A stretch of 64,000 bases of DNA from Cyclospora cayetanensis (GCF_002999335.1 NW_020312045.1:1-64000), one strand, 5' to 3'; numbered from the stretch's first letter, positions 25,300 to 37,950 are shown. A program made the numbers and translations. The notes: generated by a model not told the origin, from the sequence alone.

Positions 25300-25600
25300 G
25301 CAAAGTTGTACAGTCCATCTATAGCCTCCGTAGGGAGACACTGAGCTCGACTTACCGCGAACTTCATACACGCTTATGGAGTGTTTTCTATGAGAACTCT
25401 CTTTCCTGTCCACTTTACTCAGAGTTTCCACATGAGAATAGGAAGGCAGCTCTGCCGTGCGTAGCTGCACCCTCTAGGCACTCCATGCATTCACAGCTAG
25501 TTGTACATAGCATCTAATGCGCCACGAGACAAAATGGGTCTCGGTATATTGAGCTGACGCTATCATGCAATACATAAGAAGTAAGAGCGAACAAATTTTT
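25300..25600 (-). repeat. LTR-like dispersed repeat, solo
   Basis: The minus strand reads AGATGCTATGTACAACTAGC, TGTGAATGCATGG and GAGGGTGCAGCTACGC, then TCATGTGGAAACTCTGAG, and towards its end TGTCTCCCTACGGAGGCTA. These blocks match the 20.3-kb and 54.8-kb copies in the same order. Confidence 0.65.
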
Positions 25601-26239
25601 AAGCCATTTCCGCTCAATCCTACTCACATAGACTAGTAGTGGAAAGCGTGTTATGTATATCTCAACCCTATACAGTGCTTGGGAGCAATGAAAGTGCCAA
25701 AAGCTCTTTTGCCTAGTTGCTCACGGTTATCTTGACGAACAGGAAAGGAGCAGGAGAGTGTGTATCTGAGAACAGTGACTTAGGAAACCATTGCCTACTT
25801 GATCAGGCTGTTTCCATATCTTGCTTCTTGCAAGTGCTTTCAGATACAAAGCGCCTATCCTCTCGACTTCATCCCTACCGCTGTAGATGGCTGTGCTGGT
25901 CTTTGGGAAATCATATGCATGTAGGCATGTGTGGGGAAAGAATGTAGCGGGCATATGAAGCGCAGGTAACCACCACAGCTGTTGCAAAGACATTATTCGC
26001 CAAATGTGTATGGGTCCGTCGATCATCTAATGCAAATCAGAAAAGTGTGAGGGCCGTCACACACGACCCAACATGGGTTATACCAAGAGCCACTCATAGC
26101 ACGATCTGAGGGAATGACAGACCTTAAGCACAGGGATCTACCAACACACCGATATATGGAGCATTATGAACTTTGGCCCTAGATGAATACCTACTCCAGA
26201 TTTATAAGGCGGTTACTCCGATCTGCATATTAAGAGCAG
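25601..26239. other. Non-coding stretch before the minisatellite
   Basis: Short overlapping frames on both strands without motifs. Nothing assigned. Confidence 0.3.
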
Positions 26240-27110
26240 CTGTTGAGGTATGTGTGTCGCTACGAGCATCATAGTAGAAGCTTGGTGTAGCGGAAGCTGT
26301 GGGAAGGAAAATGCAGAAGTATGAGGAAAGAAGGCTGTGGTTAGTTGCTGTGGCAGTTTAGGAGTTGTTGAGATATATGCGTGTCTCGAACGAGCATCAT
26401 AGCAGAAGCTCAGTGTAGCGCAAGGTGTGGGAAGGAAGGAGGCAGGACTAGAGAACTTTGAGAAAGAAGGATGTGCCTAGTTGGTGTGGCACTTTAGGAC
26501 TTGTTGAGACATGTGTGTGTTTCGAACGAGCTTCATGGCAGAAGCTCAGTGTAGCGCAAGGTGTGGGAAGGAAAATGCAGAAGTGTGAGGACAGAAGGAT
26601 GCGGCTAGTTGCTGTTGGAGTTTAGGACTTGTTGAGACATGTGTCTAGAATGAGCTTCATAGCAGAAGCTCAGTGTAGCGCAAGGTGTGGGAAGGAAAAT
26701 GCAGAAGTGTGAGGAAAGAAGGATGTGGTTAGTTGGTGTGGCAGTTTAGGAGTTGTTGAGATGAGTGTGTGTCGCGAACGAGCTTCATAGCAGAAGCTCA
26801 GTATAGCGCAAGGTGTGGGAAGGAAGGAAGCAGGACTAGAGAGCTTTTCGGGAAGACGAATGTGGTTAGTCGGTGTGGGAGTTTAGGAGTTGTTGAGATG
26901 TGTGTTTGTCGCGAACGAGCTTTGTAGCAGAAGCTCAGTGTAGCGCAAGGTGTGGGAAGGAAGGAAGCAGGACTAAAGAGCTTTGAGGTAAGAAGGATGT
27001 GATTGGTTGGTGTGGGAGCTTAGGAGTTGCTGAGATATGTGTGTGCCTCAAACGAGCTTCATAGGAGAAGCTTGGTGTAGTGCAAGGTGTGGGAAGAGTG
27101 TTCGGAAGCA
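26240..27110. repeat. Minisatellite, about seven units of 124-137 bp
   Basis: The anchor GAGCTTCATAGCAGAAGCT (GAGCATCAT in the first two units, more diverged in some others) recurs at 26264, 26392, 26528, 26652, 26780, 26917 and 27054. The spacings are 128, 136, 124, 128, 137 and 137. Each unit continues with GTGTAGCGCAAGGTGTGGGA and a TTTAGGAGTTGTTGAGA block. There are two unit types: a short one with GGAAAATGCAGAAGTGTGAG (units 1, 3 and 4) and a long one with GGAAGCAGGACTAGAGAG-like sequence (units 2, 5 and 6). The last unit is truncated and diverged. No long frame runs through the array, so it is not a protein repeat. Confidence 0.9.
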
Positions 27111-27731
27111 ATGTGCAAGTGAGAGCGAAGTGCTGTTGTCATACAGAGCATCCTTCGCAGTAATTGCGATACTTTTTCCTCAGGATTCAATGAAAAGTTT
27201 AATGCAAGTCGCTGCTGCCTTTGACGCAGCGGTTGCTACCAGGAAGCCATCGCCACCGGTATTCGCAGAGGCCTGCCAGTATTTCGAATTGAAATTCTAC
27301 ACATACTCCAGAATGCGGCGATCATTAATCAGGAAGCGCTAAACTTTCACCTCCAGAAACTGAGCCGCTCTATATACCCCTAAACAGGTCAATAGCAGCA
27401 GCAGGGCTCGTGGCGTTGCGTTGTTTCCTGCTCAAGGGCACTCTCCCAGGTGCATGAATAGCCGCATTCTCTGCAGCTTTTTGAGAGAATTATTCCATTG
27501 TTGCATTGTTGTCAGCTTTCCATTGGTTCCGGCGATCTTTTTGCCTGACCGTCGCTGTGGGCCCTTCCCCCCCGCAGTCTGGAGGAGCAGCAATGGTGGT
27601 GCCCGCAGCAGACCCCGGTGCCAATCTGCCTTAATGAACCCTTCGTTTGCAGCCTTTTGGTGTTCCAACAAAGAAGAGCGGCGGAGAGGACTTCCACATG
27701 CGGTGCTGCGGGCAGGTCACCTCCCGTAGGC
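27111..27731. other. Upstream region of the carboxypeptidase gene
   Basis: No separate gene supported. The carboxypeptidase frame is open back to 27618 but has no in-frame ATG before 27732 in that stretch. Promoter and 5' UTR presumably lie here. Confidence 0.35.
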
Positions 27732-30700
27732 ATGGTTGCGCACCCCTTCCCGCTGCAGCTGCTGCTGCCTCTGCTGCTCCTCCTGCCGCCGACTGGCGCG
27801 GCCCCATCGACGCTTTTGATTCCGCCGTCAGATGCGCAGCCGGCGCCAAGTGCCGCTGCTGCCTCGGAAGCGGCAGAAAAGTCGGCTGCAGCGCAGGCTG
27901 TTCATGAGGCGGAAGAAGGGGCCCCCCGAGCTGCGGTTGCTCCTATCCCGAAAGCACAACCTAAGGCAGCTTCAGCATCATCAAATGGCCGAGTCGTGGC
28001 TACCTCTGGAGATGCTGCATCAGGAGCATCCCCTTCTCCCTCAGGGGCCGTGGGAACGACCTCGAAAGCAACACATGCAGTGGCAAGTGCAGTGTTAGAT
28101 AGACTCCTGCAAGGCAAGCAGCCGCTACCCCTGACATACGGAGCAATTCGCTCATTGCTTCCCATGCTGCAGCAGCGGTACCCCCACCTTGTGCGAGTCA
28201 GAGATGCAGTGGAGGCCTTTGGCCTCGAGGACGAAGTCACAGGGTAGGTTTTGCCGCCATGCTCTTCTTCCTCTATCTACCCGTGCTGCAGTGGATGCGA
28301 CTCGTATTCAGCTGTCTCCATGTATGCTGCAGCTCCGTGCGGCTTTGCTGCTCTCTTTTTTTATTCTGTCGTCGCTCCTCTGGCTTCCCAGGGTAGTAGA
28401 GCGCCTTCTTGGTGCTACTGCTGCCGTTGTTGCCGCTGTTTGGTGCCCCCAGCAGAAGCAGCAGCAGCGGTTGGGAAGGGAGAATCCTCTACGCGCTTTT
28501 CCCTCGGCTGTACCTGTGGGAGAACAGCCTTGTGGCTATGTTTTTCGCAGGCTGATGTGTGGACGAGCCACCTGCCAAGTGCCTTTTATCGAGCTGGGCC
28601 TCCGCAGCGCCGTAAATCGAAGCACGCCGACCCTCTTTTACAGGTGAAGATTTGATTAGAAACACTTCGAAGGTTGGAGCGTGGGGCTCTATGCTTTGCG
28701 AAAATCCTTCAGGATGTACTGGTTCGGGTTGGCACGCCAGGGTGTTTTTCCGGTGTCAGTTCAAGGCTGAGGGGTTCCCCCTGGGAGGTCGAGGGGTTGC
28801 AGATCAGAGTCGCGAAGCAGAGCGCAATACAGTTCCTGTGGTGTGGAAGTCTATGCAGGCCTGTTGTGTGTGTGTGTGTGTGTGCTTTTTTGCGCAGTGG
28901 GTTGGTGCATGGAGACGAAGTTGTCGGACCGACGGTTTCGGTGTACTTGGCTGCGCTTCTTGCCTCTCAGTTCGATGTGCATGCAGAAGTTCGTCCTAGA
29001 CCCTATGCCCGACAGTGTGCTTCGCTCGAGTGCATGCCCTTAGTCTAGCAAGTGTTTTAGGGCCTTAAGGCGTCGTTCGGGTGCAAGTGGGAAACGAGTG
29101 GACGTGCTAGGGCCGGTACAGAAAACGGCTCGATCGTCCACAGTCGTGCAAAGGGACCCTGGATTCAACTGGTGTGCATGCAGGTGTTCTATCTGCTGAC
29201 TAACCGCCTGCTGGTGATTTTCCCTTTTTTTAACCCCTGGGGGTTCATGAGACACTCGCGAAGCGAACGGGGAATCGATCCCAACAGGGACTTCCCATAT
29301 CTCAATCCCAGCTGCTTTGCTTCCATCACTTCCAGGTGTGTTTATTTGTCTGTCTGCATATGCGGGTGCTACAAGGCTGTTTTGTGCAGATCCTTCACCC
29401 AAATCCTAAACACTAGAGGCCCCAGCTCAGAAATCAGTCGGATTGCAAGGCTGGCTATTTTGGGGGGTCTGTGTTCGGGCATCATCGGAGTGTAGCCTCT
29501 TGCTCCTCAGGGATGTGGTGTTTCTGGCGTTGTATCACAGTGTGTGTTTTGCTCGTGTTGTCCGTTGGCAATATTCATATTTATACAGTGGCTGCACTGC
29601 TACTCAGGGGCGGCTCCGTTTCTGCATGCCGAGCTGTCCTTGCTGCGCTGCGCAGGTTGGTTGGGGGGGCTTTTGAGCGCTACCTCTTCGTTGGAGGAAT
29701 CACCTGGCATGGGGGGATGCGGGCGATTGCCAGGCCTTGGGGTTCTTACGACCATGCAGATCCGGTGTGCAAGCATGCGCAGTTGTTAAGATCTTCGCCC
29801 GTGGGGTTGAGGGAGACTTTGCATGCGCCTTTTTTGGCTGCCCTCGCGGTGTGGGCAGACTTTTGTGGATGCCTGCTGTGTTTCTGTGTGTGTCTGTGTT
29901 GCTTGGCTTTGTATTTCAGATTGGACGGGGCGCGTTCCAGAGCAGGCGAGCGCCAGACGATGTAGCTTTTGCAGCGCTTGGCAAGTGGTTGCAGGCAAGC
30001 GAGGGAGTTGGGACCTTTCGGGGGGCCCTTGAGACGTCTGGGGGTTGCGCAGACCTTTTAAAAATGCAGGCTCTTCGAGAGGCTGCTCGGGTGTTTTGAC
30101 TTTTGCCCGTCTTCTCTGCCTTTTTCCCTTCCCCTTTCTCACTACCACTATTCCCCCGCGCGCGTAGCGCTGTTCGCGGTGTGCCTTTTACTCACCTGTG
30201 CAAGGGACAAGAGGAGACGGGTGCGTGTGTGTGTGTACCTCGTTGCGTTAGCCAGTATCGTCTCTCTTTTCTTCTTTCTTGATGACTGCTGCTGCGCAGG
30301 AGGCGGGAGGCCCCAGTGCAACTGAATACATGTCACCCTACCTCTCCGAGCACTTCGTAGCCTTGCAGCGCAAGCAGAGGGAGGAGCTGCTGCAGCGGCT
30401 GAAGCGAGAACACAGCGGCAGCTTGCTGAACGTGCTTTTGAACGACGATAGCGCAGAAAAGACGTTCAAGCCTCCCCCACATCCTTATTACCCGGAGGGT
30501 CCAATCGCCGATCTCGTCTACCCTGTGAACGGGGGGCTCGAGGATTGGGCATATTCCGCCGCCTTTCAGTCGTATCCGAATCCGATAAGTGCGTGCCTGA
30601 TCCGTAAGAGGGGTTCCCAGACACGCCATCCACGGGATGCGCACTCCACGGATGCTTACGACTTCGAAAGTGAACCGTTCCAGGATTTTAATCAGCTCAC

Positions 30701-33700
30701 AGCAAGCGCATCCTGGTGGCCTTCGTTGCGGGGTTGGGGCACCCCGCAGGGAGCTCCAGAGCGTTCTAGGAATCAGGTGATACCTCATGAGAGGGAAGGC
30801 GTTCGATGCGCGATGTATCTCGTGGAAACACACGATGACAAGAACCCGAAGCCGACCGAATACGGTTCGTCGAGTGCTTTGAGCTGCAGGCTGCTGCAGC
30901 CGCATACGGAGCAGTCACTTCCACAGAAACCCCCCTATTCCTTGGCTGCTTTTCTTTTTGGTGCTCTCTTTTCTCCCGGAGAGGGGGAGAGGAAGGGGGG
31001 CAGCTCCGAAAGCCCGTAAAATTGCCGGTTCAGAATCTCTGACGGCCTCTTCTGATCAAAAATCGCTAGCTGAGTATATTTTCTTTCCTTGCACGCTCCC
31101 GCTTGGCATGCAGGCAAATTCCCGCTATCTCTCGCCAGGCGCCCCACATTGACCGACGGCCTTGTCGCGCGGAACGTTCGCATCGCATTCAAACTTGCAG
31201 AAAAAGTGCAGCCGGATATTTTGCTGCTCGCTGCTCCAGCGGGATACCAGGCTCCGGGTATATCAAAGGCTCGAGAGGGGGAAAGCGGGGGGAGGAAGGA
31301 GGGAGGGGCAGCTGGCTATTTTTTGCAGGGTTTTATGTTGGCGACGCAACACGCAGTGCAAGAGCAACAGCAACAGCAGCAGCAGCAACAGCAGCCTTCT
31401 GGAAGGCTTATTCTGGTTGCTTTTTCTGGAGTCTGCGGTTCAGGATGCATCGCAAACTTTGCGATTTGGCCTGTGGGATGTCAGACCTTGGATTCTTTGC
31501 GCATTGTGGTGAGCACCGTCAGCGCGGCTGTGTCTCGTAGCTGTTTCTGTTAGTCTCGGATCTGTCGTCTGGCCTGCCGTGTAGCTGTGTGTGGCTTTTT
31601 CTGCGTCTCAAACTGACAGCACTTCGTGTCTCTCCGTGCGAAGGGGATGGCGAGAGTCGAACTTTGCTCGCTCTCGGGGTACACGGGGTTTTCTGTTGTT
31701 GGATCCCAGGGGATTTGTGCGCTGCATGGAGAGGCAGGGAGTCATTTGTGACGAATGAGAGGCTCTGCGCCTCCAGGCTGTGAGGGCGTAGGAGCTGGGA
31801 AGCAGCAGATGGCGGGGGTCGAGCACCACTTCCATCGCCGTCTGTTTATTTCTTCGCTTGTGTGTTTGCGTTACGGTGCAGTTTGGGGGTTGCGGTGTGT
31901 TGCTTTGCAGGCAAAAAGAGGGAGGTGCAGCGACTTCGTGCGAAAAGAAGAGCGTCCCCTGCCCGCTGGCATCTCTTCGGAGTTCGGCGAGGATGATCAC
32001 GAGGGTAACATGTTTTTTTTCGTGGGGTCTAGGGGGTGGGTGGGGGGAAGATGGTAGTAAAGCGTCTGAAGGGGCTGAGGGGAGGCGGGCTTTCGCGAAA
32101 GTGCAAGTTGTGCTCGTGCACTCTCCATTCTATTGCATGCATGCGCTTGTGTGCAGTGTATGAGCTGACGAGTGCATGGCACTCAGCAGATGTCTTGAAC
32201 GATGAACTCATTTTGCAGCGCAGTTGCCGCTCTGCTGCCCCTTGGCAGCGGAGTACTGGTCAGAAGGTCGAGCCGCTTTATCAGGCATGGAAGAAGGATC
32301 AAAATGAGATCTACAACGACTTCAGTGCTGCGGAAAGGGATGGCCTCGAATTTCTGCGATTCAAAGTGCCGCCAGAGACGCCGGTGAGAGCTTCCGCAGC
32401 GTCTACTACGTCCTAGAGGCTGCAGGCACAGCTGCAGTGTTTGCCAATTTTTTTTTTCCGGGGGGGAGGGGGGGAGGGCGCTACTTTAGGCTCAAGTTCT
32501 GCAGGATACGTGCGGCTTTAGAGTTCAAGGCCAAGAGTGTACTGTATATGTCTGTCTGCGTGCTCTCTGTGTGTGTTTGTGTCTGTGTTTCAGTCCGGGG
32601 AAATCTGCATGCTTCTGCTGGGAGAGTTCGACAAGGTACTACTCTCATCAAATTTCCTCTTGGAAGCTTTCTCCTGCAGCTGCTCACCTCATACTGCGGC
32701 TGCTCACTCACCTCATACTGTGGCTGCTCACTTCATACTGTGGCTGCTCACCTCATACTGCGGCTGCTCACCTCATACTGTGGCTGCTCACTCTATTTAG
32801 TACGGCTCGGGTTGCTGGGAGTATATTTCTCCACTTTGTGTGCCGCCAGTCATTTTGTCGTGCATGATTTTCAGGAGTGGACGGAGACACTGAAAACGGC
32901 AGATCCCAGCATAGAGCCTCAATCTTGGCTTGTGACTTCTAGAGCCAAGAACACGAGAGCAAATGCTCCGAAGGGAGCTGGCATCTTAAAGAGTGGCAGA
33001 GAGTGGTACGCCCTTGCTGCTGCTGCCTTTGCTGCTGATCCTCTTTGAAGTGTCTGTCCACTTAGCAGCTGGGAACTTTACAAAAGGCCTCGTCATGAGC
33101 TTTTGTATGGATCTGAGGCTTCGATCGGGTGTAATCTTGCATCGCTTTAGGAAAGGCTCGTGCCCTCGCTTAAGGCTGAAGACGAAGAGTTGTTTTTTTT
33201 TCTGATGGGGTTGTACCACTTACTCTGCACGCCTTCCCTGAAGCCTCACACCCTGTGCTTTGTGCAGGATCTTCCCCGCGCGTTCCCCGAGCTTTCCCGG
33301 CAACCCTACTCCCGTGGGGATCCCCATTCAAATTCGAGAGGATTCGATCGAGGCGTTTGCTACTGTCTCTCTGTCTCTTCCTGCGAGGGAAGCGACAGCT
33401 TCCCCACGTGGCGGCGTGGCCAAGAAGGTTATTTTGCCTGTGACAGAGCCATGCACAGTGTCTCTGACCTTTTCGGGATTTCTGAATGACGATCCTGTCT
33501 TTTTGAACCCGTACACGCGTCTGCTGATGCCCGTTATGCAGCTGCGGCACATGCGGCTGCAGCAGCAACAGCCGGATCGGCTGCCTCTTCCAGGAGCCAC
33601 GAAGGGCGCAGGAGACGTGCTGCTGCGCATTAAGCCCAAGCGTTCGCGTCTTCCTGACGGCCTGCTGCTCGTTCAAGTTCGAAGACATGATCCCCACTAC

Positions 33701-36023
33701 AGCAGCAGCAACGACACCAGCGGATTGGTGCATGTGGCGCTGGTTTCGACGGGCTCAAGCAGCGCCAAGAAGCAGCAGCAGCAGCGACGGCAGCTGAACC
33801 GGGTGCTGTTGCAGACCGACGGGGAAGTGCGCGTACAGCTGAAGACGCCTGTTTCGCGGCTCCTTGGGCAGCAGGCAGTGCTGACGTGGATCCCCTCTGG
33901 CAGTGCTGCCTCGGCGGTTGCAGCGGCTCGCACTGCTGCAGAAGCAGCCTCTGCTGCTTCTGCAGCGGTGCAAGCTGGCATGGGAATCTCCGCAGCTGCA
34001 CCGCTAGCCGGCAGTCAGCACTCCCCGCTGCTCTCTGTTCATGTAAATGAAGACTTCAACGAGTTTCTCCTGCAGGGTGCTCGCTTGCAAGACTTCTCCG
34101 AAGAAGCAGCGCCATCCGTGGACGCTTATTCGGGGGCAGCCACCGCTGCAAGAATTCCTCTCTTCTTTCCCTACACGCGCAGCTTTCTGTGCGCCTTTTC
34201 GGCGAATTTGGAATTGCCAGATTGCCCTCCTGCTGCTCTAGGCCTCCCCAGTCGCAAATTGCGCTCGTCAGCATGCCGTCCAGCCGCCTCCCCAGACACC
34301 GTGAAGTCTTCTTCCAGTGAAACTGCCGTTGGGGGGGGTGCTGTCATCACGGGCATAGCTGAAATTACCTCCTTCTGGGTCAAACCGCACTTTGGAGTGA
34401 CGTCTATGGTCGGAAATTTCTCAGTCGATGCTGAAACGGATCTCGCCTTGCTGCTGCAAGTCAGACAAGGCGCACACAGCCCGTCTTCTCCCCCTTCTTC
34501 TCCCTCCCTTCCCCTTCTCCCCACCCCTCTGCTCTTTCAGCCCGAGAGCAGTCCATGCGCACTCACTGACTTACTCCCGCATCATATACATACTCTTACC
34601 TACCTCCTGCCGCACGTGGATGCTAGGCCTCCCCCGCCGCCTTGAGCCTTCTCTTGCGTATTTTTGCTAGCGTACGTGCGGATGCGTGTTTCTTTTCTGC
34701 GTGTTTTTTTGTGCTTGCGTGTGCGCTTACTTACCAAGTTCGCGGAGGGATGCTGCCCCGACTTGTTGTTGCGGCGGCAAAGTGACGGCTGGTCGTTTCG
34801 TGCGGTGCTTTCCACCAAAACTTGTGGATGCGGCCCTGGTACTGCTGCTGTTGGTGTTTCTGTTGGCATTGCGGTCGCATAGGGGGTGTTGATAATAATG
34901 CAGAAGGTGTTGGTGGTCTTGGGCTGGGGTGTGTTGGAGCGCGCGTGGGCGTCGTTATCGTTGTTGTTGTTTCTGTTGCTGTTGGTGCTGTCTTTCTTCA
35001 GGCACCATTGTCACGGCCTCGCTGCAGCCCCCAGACGATGGCAGCAACAGCAGCAAGAGCAGCACCAGCAGCAACAGTAGCAGCACCAGCAGCAGCAACA
35101 GCAGCAGCAACAGCAGCAACAGCAGCAACAGTAGCAGCAAAAGCAGCAACAGCAGCTTCAGCATTGGTGCTGATGAGGAGCTGTTGGGGGCTACTATTTA
35201 CCGAGGTTCACCAGGTGCACCGCGAGCAAGCGCGTCTCGCCTTTCCTACGGGGTGTATTCGGAGTCTCCGGAACAGCGATCCCGTGTGCTGCATCAGCTG
35301 AGAGAGCAGCAGCAGCAGGAGTCACTGCAGCAGTGGCAGCAGCTGACGCCTCACGAGCTTGCAGCAACGGTGCGACGGGTTAGCAGTGTGAAGGGCTATA
35401 TTCCCGTGCCTTCTCCTGGAACGGAGGGGAGCGAATCCGCAGGAGGTGAGGCGAAGGCGAGCGATGAGAGAATCTGGGACGCTTGGACTGACTCTTGGAA
35501 TGACGAAGACGTCTCCGGGCTGATCATTTTATGCCTCGGCTCCGTTTTTGGTAGGCGCGTAGGATGTCGCTTCGTTTTCATGGCTGTTGAGGCTGCACAT
35601 TGTTTAGAGATACGCTGTAGAACCCTAGCACCGATTGCTCCCTACTTAGGAGTCCTTGTATCAACATCACGCAGACGTGTTTGGATGCAAGCTCAGACAA
35701 CAGCCGAGCCGCCCTCGTTTTCTGGGTGCTGGGGTGTATAGGCATGTGTCTTCGGTATGGGCAGTTTTGCTCCTTTCTCCGCAGGTGTGCTGCTCTTTCT
35801 GTCGGCTGTCTTCGTGGTCAAGCGCTTAGGCTTCGCCTTTTTCCCACGGTCGCTTGCGTCAGGAACGCATCGCCCTCCGTACGAAGCACTGGGAACAGGA
35901 GGGCTGCAAGGAATGGAAACGGCGGATAGTGCTCTAGCAGCAGCGGCCACTAGCAAGAGGACTTCTGCAGCTCCTGCCAGTGCTGCCGATGCTAGTGCAT
36001 CCTCAAGTTCCCCCAACACGTAG
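27732..36023 (+). CDS. Membrane-anchored M14 zinc carboxypeptidase, ~15 exons
   Basis: Predicted to remove C-terminal residues from proteins in the secretory pathway or at a membrane surface. Phase-consistent exons: 27732-28243, 28551-28643, 28898-~28976, 29184-29335, 29656-29764, 29920-30090, 30300-~30873, 31114-31508, 31911-32004, 32157-32383, 32594-32635, 32875-33005, 33268-~34460, 35002-35550, 35785-36023; about 1500 residues. A signal peptide (MVAHPF then poly-Leu) opens it. Zinc motif HGDE gives His206/Glu209; NPWGF and GIDPNRDFP (Arg263) match NPDG and GVDLNRNF; WHGG gives the third ligand, His297. VYPVNGGLEDWAY matches the substrate loop, and MYLVETHDD supplies the catalytic Glu548. 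RNVRIAFKLAEKVQP closes the domain. A long region with Ser/Asn and Gln repeats follows, then a membrane span split by the last intron (GLIILCLGSVF + GVLLFLSAVFVV) and a short tail: type I topology. The ends of exons 3, 7 and 13 are least certain, and an exon may be missing between 34460 and 35002. Confidence 0.8.
32680..32790 (+). repeat. Intronic 19-bp-type tandem repeat in the carboxypeptidase gene
   Basis: The unit CTCATACTGCGGCTGCTCA (or ..TGTGGCTGCTCA) is repeated about six times with small shifts. It lies in the intron between the exons ending at 32635 and starting at 32875. Open frames run through it on the plus strand, but they break the phase of the flanking exons. Confidence 0.8.
35035..35165 (+). 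repeat. CAG-type repeat coding Ser/Asn run
   Basis: Interrupted (CAG)n/(CAA)n tract inside exon 14 of the carboxypeptidase gene. In the gene's frame it is read as AGC/AAC, giving about 40 Ser/Asn residues just outside the membrane segment. The other strand reads poly-Leu. Confidence 0.8.
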
Positions 36024-37950
36024 GCTGCATATAAAGGGCAGCACGCCGGCAGCAGCCCACAGCACTGGTGCCGATTTTCAGGTAATTTTACTATTGGCCA
36101 TGAAGAAAATATATGTATATATATGTATATACATATATGTCGCCTTATGGCCTCATTTTGCCCATTATGCGGCCGTTTGCACCGGTGTCCTGTCTGATTT
36201 CGTGGTGCTAGACTGTAAGAAGTCATGTTGTATGCCAGTTCTTGTATGGAATCATTTTCAAGTGCGTCCATGGCGTGCGCACTGCCCTTTTTTAGTTCTT
36301 TTTATTGCTGCTGCGAGGTGCTGCACGGCAACGGAGGATTCCTGTATAGCCTTTGTTCTCCCTTCCCTTCGCAGTCCACTTGCGTTCATACATTCACAAT
36401 TTCTCATTGATGCACGAGGGAAGATTACAAGGCGTTTGCATATCTTGCATGCGTGCCAGGTCGCATTGTGAGTTTGTGCGGAAATTCATTATTGTAGATT
36501 TATGGGCCTATCAGACGTGTTCACTTGTCCGTAAGTGCAGTCCATCCAGCAATTACACAACGCGTTCTCCAGTATTGCGAGAGCAAAAACGGCTCCCAGA
36601 TAGTTCGACTGGGGACGAAAGGCCCTGTGCGATGGATGCGCTTCATCATGAGCAGAGCCCTTCTTTCGTGTTTTCGGTTGCGGGGATATCGCCTTTGCTG
36701 TTGTTTTGCACGCCCCCATTGAGCTACCGAGGGACGGCACACAGATCCACCAACAATCGTAAAGTATGGAGTATTGGTCTTTTCTGCCTAAACCTTGCGT
36801 GAATGCATTTACTTGTACACGCCTTGGCCTTGAGCGCGATTGCCCATCTGCATGCATATAAGCACGGATGCGGATGGACGAATCTCCGAGCGTAGCGGAA
36901 ACCTGGGCGAGGGAGATTAGGCAGTGGCTCACGAGTACAAGGAGATGGCCCTATGGGGTTCGCCATTGCAGTTGGATTAAGTACTCAGCATGTACTTCCA
37001 CATGTTGGGTGTGCGTGCCATGCGTCTTCTTTGATCGTCTGCTCTGGAATGTGCTCGCGTGTCCACCGCTGCCGTTAGGGTGTGCATGCCTGCCTATACC
37101 TCTGTGGTAGCAGTACAGATCGCTGCGTCACTCTATTAAGGGCTTTAAAGAGAGTGCAGGGGGTCATTCATTCCAAAACGTGGCGGGCAGGTTGGGTTTG
37201 TCTCAAATCGCCTCGCACGAAGATGCTCGAAGGGAGCACAGGCCCCGCCAAAGTAACGACGTCCGAAAAGTATTCACACACATATTATTGCTGTCTACAG
37301 ACCAATGGCTATTATGAGTCTCGACATGTGCTCACATTTCAATGTGGAGTGGTAAAAACACTCACGCGTAGGCTCACGCGACGTCTGCTGAAACCCGTGC
37401 CCAGAAGCCATTTACGTGTAGACTTAGGTACAGACACACACTCTTTAAGAGAATATACGTTTGTATTTGAATATCCTGGAACATGGATTCCGCGTCGTTC
37501 GAAGCCAGAAAACCAGGCCTATATGCATTTTTACGTGAACACTGTGACGGCCGTGTGCACATATACGCAACCTGTATACATTCTCGATATGAGCATGCAC
37601 CGGTAGATTCTCTTTGAAAGATATTTGTATAGCCAATATATAACTCTGCGTGCAGTATTCGAATGGTGCAACGTTGACAAACGAGGCAAGCAGCCCTGAA
37701 GGCTGCCCCCATCTTTAGGCGCAAAAAGGGGAGTGGCTGCTTGGAGGAGGCCAACTACTTTTGCCACTTGGGCATTGGCACACCAAGCGCGTGCTGGTGT
37801 ACAGGTAGAATCCTGAGAGCTTTTAGCAAGTCAGCATGCGTCGCTACATGGATTCTTGCTTGCTCGTGCCAGGCGGACTGGTTAGCGAGCTAGCACTTCA
37901 TAGCCCCTTGTTCGGGTAGCCTGCTTTCCAGTTCAACAACTAACGCCTCA
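36024..37950. other. Intergenic segment between two 3' gene ends
   Basis: No supported gene. It separates the carboxypeptidase 3' end (plus) from the CRT-like 3' end (minus). It contains a short TATATG/TATA microsatellite at about 36107-36140. Frames such as 37082-37606 plus have no motif and lack the coding-style repeats of the neighbours. Confidence 0.35.

Noticed and set aside
28866..28884. (GT)n tract as a separate regulatory repeat
   Set aside because: It is short and simply forms part of the intron before the HGDE exon acceptor.
29390..29466. An extra M14 exon (frame reading SFTQILNTRGPSSE)
   Set aside because: It can be joined in phase, but skipping it also keeps phase (29335 to 29656) and restores the family's uninterrupted helix before WHGG, so I treated it as intron.
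34955..35164. Minus-strand poly-Leu frame (69 codons)
   Set aside because: It is the antisense reading of the Ser/Asn-coding repeat in the carboxypeptidase gene.
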